A DNA stretch of 64,000 bases from an uncultured Sphaerochaeta sp. (lineage in GTDB: Bacteria > Spirochaetota > Spirochaetia > Sphaerochaetales > Sphaerochaetaceae), in assembly GCF_963677075.1 (NCBI RefSeq), contig NZ_OY781873.1:2629715-2693714 (forward strand), in the 5' to 3' direction. The notes under the pieces were generated by a model that had not been told where the DNA came from, searched no databases, and saw nothing but the letters and a program-made list of their open reading frames with translations. This document shows, piece after piece, positions 1 through 7,474 of this stretch. Within the stretch, counting starts at the first letter, position 1. Each line of letters opens with the position of its first letter. Both the position numbers and the translations under genes were made by a program.

Positions 1-286
1 GTATCCCACTGGAGAGGTTGTTCCTTGCAGTCTCCTCCAATTGGGACCGGGAGAACTCATCCAAGGACGAGGCCCCACTGATCAACTCTGAAATATTTAC
101 CTCGTTTCTGATGACTGCATACCCAAAAATGGAGTCAATCACCGATACAAGCAACAGCAGCAGAAACAAGACTGCGACTGTTGTAGCGAAGATAAATATC
201 ACTTTCCAGAATATCGATAAGCGAGCGCGTTTCTGCATCAAGAGCAGGCTCTCTGCCTTGGTGCCAAACATCGATTCTGTCTGCAT
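1..286 (-). CDS. pstA: Phosphate ABC transporter permease PstA (partial, 3' end outside window)
   Basis: This is the amino-terminal 95 codons of a second inner-membrane permease of the high-affinity phosphate importer; the rest lies left of the window. A cytoplasmic leader of about 20 residues is followed by a long hydrophobic helix (about residues 24-45) and then a polar periplasmic stretch, as in long-form PstA. Two ATGs compete. The one at 295 overlaps the pstC stop by 8 nt but sits 1 nt after the AGGAG. The ATG at 286 sits 10 nt after the same AGGAG, so I chose 286. It follows pstC directly on the same strand, which is the main support for the name. Confidence 0.75.
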   Translation of the reverse strand, partial: MQTESMFGTKAESLLLMQKRARLSIFWKVIFIFATTVAVLFLLLLLVSVIDSIFGYAVIRNEVNISELISGASSLDEFSRSQLEETARNNLSSGI

Positions 287-287
287 A

Positions 288-1208
288 TTATTCATACTCC
301 TGATAGAAAAGGTTTGAGACTTTTCTTGAGATAAGATTCAGCGTAAAGGTGATGATGAACAACACCAACCCAAGCGCAAAAATACTGTTGTAATCAACCG
401 AGTTGTAGCTGACATCCCCTCCACTGATCCTCACAATGTATCCCGTGATGGTTTCAGCAGCTTCAAAGGGATTGAACGTCATATTCGGCCCAGCCCCTGC
501 TGCCAAGGCCACGATCATGGTCTCTCCAATAGCTCTGGAGAGAGCGAGCAGGAATGTGGCACTAAGCCCACTTAACGCGGCAGGAAGGACAACACGGAAT
601 GTGGTCTCTATCGGGGTCCCTCCAAGAGCAAGACCTGCAAGGCGTAACTCCTGGGGGACTGCTGAGATGGCATCCTCGGCCATGGTGGCGATCATGGGAA
701 GTACAAGAATCCCAATAACCAATCCTGCACTGGCCGTATTGTAAATCTCCACTGTCTCCTGACCAAATATTGAGCGAAGCAATGGCGTCATGAAGGTAAG
801 GGCAAAATAGCCATATACTATGGTTGGAATCCCTGCCAACACCTCAAGAATCGGCTTGAGTCTAGCTCTGACCTTGTCAGATGCATACTCCGCCAGATAG
901 ATTGCCACAAACAGCCCAAGGGGTATGGCGAACAACATGGCGATAACACTCGTCATGATGGTTGCATTCAGCAAGGGGAGAAAACCAAACAACCCGATCA
1001 TGGGTTGCCAGGTCTTCCCGGTAAAAAATTCAACCAAGGTGACTTCGGGGTCAGAGAAAAAGAGAAAGGACTCGCGAATGAGAATCACCGCAATCCCAAC
1101 AGTGATCATGATGGAGAACAGTGCAAACAGGAACAGGATGGTTTCAATAATCCGTTCATGCAGCCTGCGTTTCTTTCCAAAAGGATGGGTGATATGCCTT
1201 TGTGTCAT
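288..1208 (-). CDS. pstC: Phosphate ABC transporter permease PstC
   Basis: Inner-membrane permease subunit of the PstSCAB phosphate importer, 306 residues, the usual length. It has a basic cytoplasmic amino terminus, about six membrane helices, and the typical binding-protein-dependent permease loop (GGTPIETTFRVVLPAALSG, about residues 195-215) that contacts the PstB ATPase. The family is recognised by the sequence LAGIPTIVYGYFAL and the IGETMIVALAAG segment. It lies 72 nt downstream of pstS with an intervening hairpin, and its last codons overlap an alternative pstA start. pstB is expected beyond the left edge. Confidence 0.93.
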   Translation of the reverse strand: MTQRHITHPFGKKRRLHERIIETILFLFALFSIMITVGIAVILIRESFLFFSDPEVTLVEFFTGKTWQPMIGLFGFLPLLNATIMTSVIAMLFAIPLGLFVAIYLAEYASDKVRARLKPILEVLAGIPTIVYGYFALTFMTPLLRSIFGQETVEIYNTASAGLVIGILVLPMIATMAEDAISAVPQELRLAGLALGGTPIETTFRVVLPAALSGLSATFLLALSRAIGETMIVALAAGAGPNMTFNPFEAAETITGYIVRISGGDVSYNSVDYNSIFALGLVLFIITFTLNLISRKVSNLFYQEYE

Positions 1209-1236
1209 ACTTGTATATCCTAGTTTTTTATGGGAA

Positions 1237-1263
1237 TTGGCCGCACCAAGCAGATGCGGCCAA
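1237..1263 (-). terminator. Intercistronic hairpin between pstS and pstC (attenuator or mRNA stabiliser)
   Basis: A perfect 9-bp inverted repeat (TTGGCCGCA / TGCGGCCAA) with a 9-nt loop lies between pstS and pstC. Read on the minus strand it is followed by CCCATAAAAAAC rather than a U-run, so a full terminator is unlikely. Such a hairpin after the binding-protein gene commonly keeps pstS mRNA more abundant than the permease mRNA. Confidence 0.6.
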
Positions 1264-1280
1264 CCTCGAACCGTGGTGTG

Positions 1281-2276
1281 TTAGTAGGCACCCTGGGTAG
1301 CATCCAACCAAGCCTGGCGAGCCTTATTCAGCTCATCCTCATTGGCAGGGAAGTAACCTACACCTACAACCTCTTCATTGACATAGCTGAGGTAGAAGTC
1401 CAGGAAAGCTGCAACCTGTGGTTTGCTCTTCATGATCTCGGCATCACTATAGAGGAAGAGAGGTCTTGCCAAGGGATAGGAGTTGTTGTCCACATTCGCC
1501 TTGCTTGCTTCAATTCCGTTGATACTGAGAATGTTGAGCGAGTCTTCATTCTCACTGTAGTATGCATAGCCGAAGAACCCAATTGCATAGGGACTGCCCT
1601 TGATACCCTGTACCAGGATGTTGTCATCCTCACTGAGCTGCAGGTGACTAGCAGAGAGCATTGGTTCAGGATTCTTGTCAAACACTTCCTCAGAGAAGTA
1701 GTCGAAGGTACCACTGTCGGTTCCAGGGATAAAGCGCTGGATGGGCTCGGCAGGATAGGCAGGATTGATATCAGACCACAACTTGGCAGTGCTGAAAATT
1801 TTACCAAGCTCTTCCATGGTTGCATCCTTCAGGAAAGTGTTTTCCTTGCTTACGACCACTGCAAGAGCATCGGTTCCAACTCTGAACTCGATGGGGTTTC
1901 TACCAATCTTCTTTGCATCCTCAATCTCGCTTGCCTTGATACCACGGCTTGCATTGGAGATGTCAGTCTCACCGGATACGGTAAAGCGTTCAAAGCCTGC
2001 ACCACTTCCGATTGAGTCAATGGTGATAACACCACTGTACCCTTCTTCCTTGAACCTTTCAGCCATGCGCTCAGAAAGGGGATAGACGGTGGAACTTCCA
2101 GCGGTGATGATATTCCCGCTGACCTTCAGTGGGTTTACCCCAGGAAGGCCTTCAACTTCAGAGCCTTCAATCCAGCTAAAGGAACTTGTTGCAACATTCT
2201 CTGATTCACTTTTCCCTGCTGCACCAAGTGAAGCCAAGGTGATAACCATCAGGACGATAATACTCAATCTTTTCAT
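1281..2276 (-). CDS. pstS: Phosphate-binding protein PstS
   Basis: Periplasmic phosphate-binding component of the Pst importer, 331 residues. The amino terminus is an exported signal sequence (KRLSIIVLMVITLASLGAAG) without a clear lipobox cysteine. The mature part has the PstS anion-binding segments TAGSSTVYPLSE and SIGSGAGFERF, the latter shared by the PBP-like superfamily 'phosphate binding' group. An upstream in-frame ATG at 2288 is part of the ribosome binding site (GGAGGAAACA), so the start is the ATG at 2276. It is the first gene of the pst operon and faces the desulfoferrodoxin gene across a 150-bp divergent intergenic region. I could not pick out a convincing Pho box there. Confidence 0.93.
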   Translation of the reverse strand: MKRLSIIVLMVITLASLGAAGKSESENVATSSFSWIEGSEVEGLPGVNPLKVSGNIITAGSSTVYPLSERMAERFKEEGYSGVITIDSIGSGAGFERFTVSGETDISNASRGIKASEIEDAKKIGRNPIEFRVGTDALAVVVSKENTFLKDATMEELGKIFSTAKLWSDINPAYPAEPIQRFIPGTDSGTFDYFSEEVFDKNPEPMLSASHLQLSEDDNILVQGIKGSPYAIGFFGYAYYSENEDSLNILSINGIEASKANVDNNSYPLARPLFLYSDAEIMKSKPQVAAFLDFYLSYVNEEVVGVGYFPANEDELNKARQAWLDATQGAY

Positions 2277-2429
2277 TGTTTCCTCCATATTTTAGAAACA
2301 TTGTTGAGCACACCCTACAGGTAATATGTGAGAAAAGTGTTTAGAGACCATGAATAGTCTGTTATGTTTTTCTCTCCTCCCCTTTCCTCTTTGATCGAAC
2401 CTTGGTACCTTTAGAAGAAAGGAGGGTCT

Positions 2430-2807
2430 ATGGCAAAGAAGCTTCACTTCTATCGTTGCCCCATCTGCCATTCAATGGTTGATTTGGTATATGACGAGGG
2501 GCACTCCTTGCACTGCTGTGAAACCGAGATGCAACTCCTGAAACCAAGGACCGCAGACGAGAGAGATGCAAACCATGAAATAGTACTCACTCATAGGGGT
2601 GACTTACTCTACGTTAAAGTGGGAAGCAAGCCTCATCCCCAGAGTGATGACCATCAGATAACTACCATATTCTTGGTGACAAAACACCATACCCGGCGCC
2701 ATGATATACGTAAGGGGACTCCTGCCTCTGCGGTATTCACCGATACTGACCATGGAGATGTATATGCCTACTGCAACAAAGAAGGATTATTCAAAGTCTC
2801 ATTCTAG
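2430..2807 (+). CDS. dfx: Desulfoferrodoxin-type superoxide reductase, one iron ligand replaced
   Basis: A 125-residue desulfoferrodoxin. Residues 10-35 form the rubredoxin-like FeCys4 site (CPIC then CC). The rest is the superoxide reductase domain, which reduces superoxide to hydrogen peroxide without making oxygen and so suits anaerobes. The expected catalytic-iron ligands visible are the histidines in NHEIVL, SKPHP and DDHQI and the cysteine in YCNKEG. The family motif is CNxHG; here the last histidine position is glutamate (CNKEG). That is odd, because this histidine normally completes the four-His site. A strong AAAGGAGG precedes the start. The next gene overlaps its end. Confidence 0.85.
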   Translation: MAKKLHFYRCPICHSMVDLVYDEGHSLHCCETEMQLLKPRTADERDANHEIVLTHRGDLLYVKVGSKPHPQSDDHQITTIFLVTKHHTRRHDIRKGTPASAVFTDTDHGDVYAYCNKEGLFKVSF

Positions 2808-3318
2808 AAGGTTGCTTGTCGTAATCGACATGCAAAAGGATTTCATCTCGGGAAGCCTCGGCACTGTTGAAGCAGAGGAGGTGGTTGATAAGGTGGCCGC
2901 GAAAGTGGCAGGTCACAAGGGGCCACTCGCCTATACCTTGGACACCCATGAGGCAGACTATCTGGAAACCAGTGAAGGGAAACACCTTCCTGTTCCTCAC
3001 TGCATCAAGGGCGAAGAAGGACATCAGCTGGTAGATCAGCTCAAGGAGCCACTGAAAGATGCAATGGTCTTTGAAAAACCCACTTTCGGCTCGGTTGATC
3101 TTGCAACATACATAGCAAAGGACCAAACAATTACGGAAGTGGAGTTGGTGGGGGTATGCACTGACATCTGTGTGGTCTCCAATGCCCTCTTGATCAAGGC
3201 AATGAGACCGGAGCTTCCTGTCCTCGTTGATGCAAGTTGTTGCGCTGGAACAACCCCCGACAACCATGAGGCAGCACTTAAGACAATGCATTCGTGTCAA
3301 ATCGAGGTTTTTTCTTGA
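2764..3318 (+). CDS. Cysteine hydrolase, isochorismatase/nicotinamidase family
   Basis: About 184 residues with the isochorismatase-like hydrolase fold. The visible catalytic triad is Asp in VVIDMQKDF, Lys in EKPTFGS and the nucleophilic Cys in GVCTDICVVSNALL. The family includes nicotinamidases (NAD salvage) and related amidases; the short length and the TDICV motif are compatible with a nicotinamidase-like activity, but the substrate cannot be read. I chose the ATG at 2764 because GGAG lies 6 nt before it; this overlaps the desulfoferrodoxin gene by 44 nt, implying translational coupling. Upstream in-frame ATGs lack as good a site. Confidence 0.82.
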   Translation: MPTATKKDYSKSHSRRLLVVIDMQKDFISGSLGTVEAEEVVDKVAAKVAGHKGPLAYTLDTHEADYLETSEGKHLPVPHCIKGEEGHQLVDQLKEPLKDAMVFEKPTFGSVDLATYIAKDQTITEVELVGVCTDICVVSNALLIKAMRPELPVLVDASCCAGTTPDNHEAALKTMHSCQIEVFS

Positions 3319-3389
3319 GCAGGTCATAGACAAAGAGCATCTGGACTTGTAGGATACGGTGTACAGACACTTTACTAAGGAGGCTGCTC

Positions 3390-4592
3390 ATGGAACAGTC
3401 CTTATCGTATGTTCTGGTTACCCCATATACCGTAGCAAAAAGTCGCACCGGCGGGGTGCTATCCAGACTTCTCTCCCGCATATCCCTCGAGCTTGTAGGA
3501 GCTCAGATGATTGCAATGGATCAAACCATTACCGAGGAATATGCATCGATCATCAAGACTAGGGAAAAGGATGAGGGTGCAAACATCTCAAACCTTCTTT
3601 CCTCTTACATAGAACAGAACCTAGGGCCCACCGGTGGAGTCAAACACCGATCCTTGTTGCTTCTATTCAAAGGGGAACATCCCTGTGAGGAACTTACCAA
3701 AGTGGTGGGATCCTTCCAGAAGGAAGCCCGCCTGGTGGAAAATGTTACCGGTATGTCAATCCGTGACACCTATGCTGATCTTATCTATACCGATGAAAAA
3801 GAGAGCGATGTCCTCTATTTTGAGCCGGCAGTCATCACTGCACAGAGCCAGAATGAAGCTGACCAAACGCTCGCCCTCTTTGGCTCGTGGTTGCCTGGAG
3901 AGAACAACATCGTCAAGAACAGACCTGATGAATATTATGAGAAGGCCCAGCGAACACTGGTTATCATCAAGCCAGATAACTGGAAGTATGCATCCAGCCG
4001 CCCCGGCATGATCATAGATATGTTCAGTCGCAGTGGACTTCGCATCGTAGGTATCAAGGTACTGAAGATGTCCGTTGCCCAGGCTCTGCAGTTCTACGGC
4101 CCGACCAAGGAAGGCCTGAAAGCCAAACTTGCTCCCATCTACGGTATGCAAGCGAGGGAACTCCTGGAAAGTGAATTCAATGTACTGCTGGGTGACCAGC
4201 TCCAGACAATCCTGACCAACAGCTTCGGCGATATGTACAGTGAAGAACAGTTCGAACGCATTGTAGAGTTCATGGCCGGTATAAAGCCGAGTGAATGCAA
4301 GGCCGAGGATTTGGACAAGCCAGGACTGGTAAAATGCATGGTCCTGATCTATGAAGGCGTTGATGCCGTGAGTAAGATCAGAACAATCCTTGGTGCCACA
4401 GACCCAAACAAGGCACTTGCTGGAACCATCCGCAGAGAATTTGGCTCCAATATCCGCGTCAATGCTGCACACGCATCTGACTCACCGGAGAATGCCCAAC
4501 GAGAGATGGGTGTATTGGAAGCTGAAGAGAATTTCAACGCCACCCTGATCAAGGGATATCTCGAATCTAAAGCAACCGCTTCTCCCCGCTAA
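3390..4592 (+). CDS. Tandem nucleoside diphosphate kinase-like protein (first domain degenerate)
   Basis: A 400-residue protein made of two NDP-kinase-like domains, against about 140-150 residues for a normal Ndk. The second domain starts near residue 187 (RTLVIIKPDNW) and ends with the active-site motif NAAHASDSPENAQREM, in which His361 would be the phosphohistidine. It also has an insert of roughly 60 residues (about 245-305). The first domain keeps the frame (SYVLVTPYTVAKSRTGG..., GMSIRDTYADLI), but the equivalent active-site position is Thr150 (AVITAQSQNEADQ), so it is probably non-catalytic. AAGGAGG lies 6 nt before the ATG. Its end overlaps the convergent DUF438 gene by 26 nt. Whether the whole protein makes NTPs or is regulatory is unclear. 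Confidence 0.75.
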   Translation: MEQSLSYVLVTPYTVAKSRTGGVLSRLLSRISLELVGAQMIAMDQTITEEYASIIKTREKDEGANISNLLSSYIEQNLGPTGGVKHRSLLLLFKGEHPCEELTKVVGSFQKEARLVENVTGMSIRDTYADLIYTDEKESDVLYFEPAVITAQSQNEADQTLALFGSWLPGENNIVKNRPDEYYEKAQRTLVIIKPDNWKYASSRPGMIIDMFSRSGLRIVGIKVLKMSVAQALQFYGPTKEGLKAKLAPIYGMQARELLESEFNVLLGDQLQTILTNSFGDMYSEEQFERIVEFMAGIKPSECKAEDLDKPGLVKCMVLIYEGVDAVSKIRTILGATDPNKALAGTIRREFGSNIRVNAAHASDSPENAQREMGVLEAEENFNATLIKGYLESKATASPR

Positions 4593-5667
4593 GGGCTCTG
4601 AGGTGTGTTGCGTCTTGGGTCACTTCCAAGGTCCCAAGATACTTGCCATCCATGCTACGCACTGCGTAGTACTGGATGTGGACAAAAGCTCCCTTTACAA
4701 CCAAATAGAACTCCGCAGTATCCTCCCTTCCTTCTTTGAAGGAACTGAGGATTTCCTCGACGGTGGACACACTCTTTGGAGGATGGCAGTTCTGCACCAA
4801 CCTTCCAATTACCTGTGGACTACGGGGAAAGATACGATGTGGGGGGTCAGAGTAGAACTTGACCCGGTCATCGGCCCCAATGAAAGCTATATCGAGTGGG
4901 AGGAGGCGGAAGATCAACTCCAACTGTTTGAAGGTAAGAGCACCAGTCTTACATGAAAAGAGTGCATCAGAAAGAGCATTGTCCATGCGCTTTTCACTAT
5001 GTTCGCCTAGTGCACGATAGGCAACCGGGTAGAGGATATACGTCTCCCGATATCGCAATATTTCCATATTGAAGTAGAAGTTGCTGAACAATTTCCAGAA
5101 TGATGCCATATCACTGCCTTCATAGGCTTGCGTCTGCTTCTTCAGGTCAAGGGCTGTATTCTGGATCGCCCACATCAGCTTCACGCAGCTATGTTCATTG
5201 CTGGTTTGCTCAAAAAGGGGAAATAGCTCATTCTGCAATCGATCATAGTGCTTCTGTAGCAGGTCAAACGAGGAAAGAATTTCCTGAATGCGTGAAATAT
5301 CGCTGTCTCCCTCCTTCTTGAGCTGTATGCTGAGTTGCTGCAATGAAGAGGATACCTTCGCGATTTCAACATTCTCCTCAGCCAAGGATATAAGCAGTAC
5401 ATTGTCTTGGTAATCTGGAAGCGTAGCACTCTCCAAGCCCTTTCCCACTGACCTGATGAATCTTGCTACTGGAATGGTATAGGACTCAATATCCTCTGCC
5501 TTGCTGAGGAGTTCATCCAATGCCGCATTCGTCTCATATGCTGTGGCTGTTTCCAATACATCACGATAGGATTCATAGGTTTCCTTGTCGGTAGTTCCCT
5601 GATAAAGAATCTGGAAGTACTCGATAAGCCGTGAAGTACGCTTGTCATGATTATGTATTAGTTCCAT
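4567..5667 (-). CDS. DUF438/hemerythrin-like and PAS domain protein
   Basis: A 366-residue cytoplasmic protein. The amino-terminal part (about 1-110) is helical and DUF438-like. The middle (about 115-240) is a long helical region with scattered His/Glu, reminiscent of a hemerythrin bundle. The carboxy-terminal 110 residues are a PAS-type domain (LPLDIAFIGADDRVKFYSDPPHRIFPRSP ... GTLEVTQDATHLRALSGEKRLL is the recognisable frame). Proteins of this architecture are thought to sense ligands or redox state, but the function is not established. I chose the ATG at 5667 because GAGGAG lies 7 nt before it, rather than an in-frame ATG 63 nt upstream. No membrane helix is seen. Confidence 0.72.
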   Translation of the reverse strand: MELIHNHDKRTSRLIEYFQILYQGTTDKETYESYRDVLETATAYETNAALDELLSKAEDIESYTIPVARFIRSVGKGLESATLPDYQDNVLLISLAEENVEIAKVSSSLQQLSIQLKKEGDSDISRIQEILSSFDLLQKHYDRLQNELFPLFEQTSNEHSCVKLMWAIQNTALDLKKQTQAYEGSDMASFWKLFSNFYFNMEILRYRETYILYPVAYRALGEHSEKRMDNALSDALFSCKTGALTFKQLELIFRLLPLDIAFIGADDRVKFYSDPPHRIFPRSPQVIGRLVQNCHPPKSVSTVEEILSSFKEGREDTAEFYLVVKGAFVHIQYYAVRSMDGKYLGTLEVTQDATHLRALSGEKRLL

Positions 5668-5870
5668 GTTCTGACTCCTCTCCAGCAGTTTGGAGCAAAC
5701 TCTGCGGTATGGCAAGCAGGATTTGTGCAACTTTCATGGGGTGAGCCTCTTCTAAGTAGACAGATTCGGGATTATGCTCAGATTGGAATCACAGAAATCT
5801 CGGTGGATTGGTACTTGTACTTCCCTGCCCTGCAATCTGTACCAACACCCACCACACATGGGGGTTATCG

Positions 5871-6653
5871 ATGAACAAGTTACTAAGAATCGGTGTTGGA
5901 GTTGTTGTGCTTTCCCTGTTGCTTCTAGGCTGTACATCTGCCTCACTTTCTTTCTCAAACGGTATTCCGGAGATCCAATTAGGGTATGACCATGGTGCAT
6001 TCATAGAAGCACTCAATCATGTTCCCGATGTCGAGCCATGGTTAATGAGTGGGGACATGTTCAGTGAACGGGTCGGTGATATCTTCACACTCGAATTGCC
6101 ACCTGGAGGGTCCGATCTTGCTATCTGGGGAACTGGGGTCTATACCGGTGACAGCAATGTAGGAACGGCTGCTGTGCACAGTGGCCTGATAACCTTCGAG
6201 GAAGGTGGTAGGGTATACTTCAAGATTCTTGAAGGCCGCTCGTACTACAGAGGCAGTACACAAAAGGGAGTTACATCAATCACCTATGGCTCCTGGCCAC
6301 TCAGTTTTGTGTTTACCGACAAGAAAGGAAATCTGCTTGAGGAAGACATACTGGAAGAGTATGTCATAGACTGGCGGACAAATGCTGATTTCCTCAATCT
6401 GTTTGTAGGGGAAGAGGTGACTGTCTCTCTCCCACCAGGAGGAACGGAGGAGACCATCTGGGGATCTGGTCCTTATAGTAGTGACAGCCCGATTGGAACT
6501 GCAGCTGTCCATGCAGGGAAGATTTCCTTTGAAGGGGGCGGAGAAGTGACCATCCAATTCATAGGAGAGGCTCCTCGATTCAATGGGTCCACCAAACATG
6601 GCGTTACTTCCGAGTCCTTTAACGATCAAATGGAGGCTTATATATTCCTCTAA
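5871..6653 (+). CDS. Lipoprotein with two LCCL domains
   Basis: A 260-residue predicted lipoprotein with a signal peptide ending in LLLLGC (lipobox cysteine about residue 21). The mature part contains two homologous modules of about 80 residues each (roughly 68-160 and 175-260). Both carry the LCCL signature: a 'PPGG' strand, IWGTGVYTGDSNVGTAAVHSG or IWGSGPYSSDSPIGTAAVHAG (shown in part), then a GG-turn, a G-S-T-x-x-G-V-T-S segment and a closing strand. The cysteines of eukaryotic LCCL domains are absent. It is probably a surface or periplasmic binding module. Start: ATG at 5871 after GGGGG; the longer in-frame ORF start would destroy the signal peptide. Confidence 0.8.
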   Translation: MNKLLRIGVGVVVLSLLLLGCTSASLSFSNGIPEIQLGYDHGAFIEALNHVPDVEPWLMSGDMFSERVGDIFTLELPPGGSDLAIWGTGVYTGDSNVGTAAVHSGLITFEEGGRVYFKILEGRSYYRGSTQKGVTSITYGSWPLSFVFTDKKGNLLEEDILEEYVIDWRTNADFLNLFVGEEVTVSLPPGGTEETIWGSGPYSSDSPIGTAAVHAGKISFEGGGEVTIQFIGEAPRFNGSTKHGVTSESFNDQMEAYIFL

Positions 6654-6724
6654 GGTAAAAGGATTCACTATTCACTTCTTGTCAACTCCTGCACACTGGG
6701 ATACAGTACGTGCAGGAGCTTTGC

Positions 6725-7474
6725 ATGAAAATTGACAAGAAAGCATTACATTTTGCCCTGCTTTTTTTCCCTATAGGGCTTCTCTGTGCCTGGTATTTGG
6801 CGTATACGAACAGTACTGTAGCTGCAAACCTTGGGGTTGAAGTCTCACTCCCTCTGCTTCTTCTGGCCACCTTTATCCAAGTAGCTTTGGTGTATACGCT
6901 TCTGCTAGCCTACCTAGGACACCAACTTGCCCGTAAGGTTGGCCTGCTTCGCCCCCTCTCCTTTGAGAAAACACTTGTAGGAAAGGCGGTCCTCCTGGGA
7001 CTCCTCTCTGCATTGGTCATGCTTAGTGATTATTTTGTGTTTGCGCCTCACATTCCCCAGGTCCAGGCCTCCTACTCCCCTGAATCCTTCAGCTTGGTTG
7101 CACTCCTCTTTTCCATGCTTTATGGAGGCATCCTGGAAGAGATCATGCTTCGATTGTTCTTCCTCTCCCTCCTGGTCTTCATACTCGACCTGTTGTTTGG
7201 AAAAACGAGACAAGGACTGGAAATCCCAAAAGCCTACTATCATATTGCGAATCTGGTAGCTGCGATACTGTTTGCCCTTGGGCATCTACCGGCAACACAA
7301 ACGGCCTTCGGCACCTTGAGCGGTATGTTGGTACTCAGAAGCCTTGTACTCAACGGAGTATTGGGATACCTCTTTGGGTGGGTCTATCTGAAAATGGGAA
7401 TCCAATATGCCATGGCCACACATGCCCTGACGTATCTGTTCTTCCAAGGTATTCTCTTTCTCTTTATCTTCTAG
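6725..7474 (+). CDS. CPBP-family intramembrane metalloprotease
   Basis: A 249-residue multi-spanning membrane protein of the CPBP (CAAX protease and bacteriocin-processing, 'Abi') family. The family motifs are visible: EEIMLR with Glu138-Glu139 and Arg143, His187 in FALGHLP, and His233 in MATHAL, which together form the metal/catalytic site. About seven hydrophobic helices are present. Bacterial substrates are mostly unknown. Start: ATG at 6725, 6 nt after AGGAG; an ATG 15 nt upstream lacks spacing. It ends 4 nt into the convergent GGDEF/EAL gene. No partner gene suggests its substrate. Confidence 0.85.
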   Translation: MKIDKKALHFALLFFPIGLLCAWYLAYTNSTVAANLGVEVSLPLLLLATFIQVALVYTLLLAYLGHQLARKVGLLRPLSFEKTLVGKAVLLGLLSALVMLSDYFVFAPHIPQVQASYSPESFSLVALLFSMLYGGILEEIMLRLFFLSLLVFILDLLFGKTRQGLEIPKAYYHIANLVAAILFALGHLPATQTAFGTLSGMLVLRSLVLNGVLGYLFGWVYLKMGIQYAMATHALTYLFFQGILFLFIF

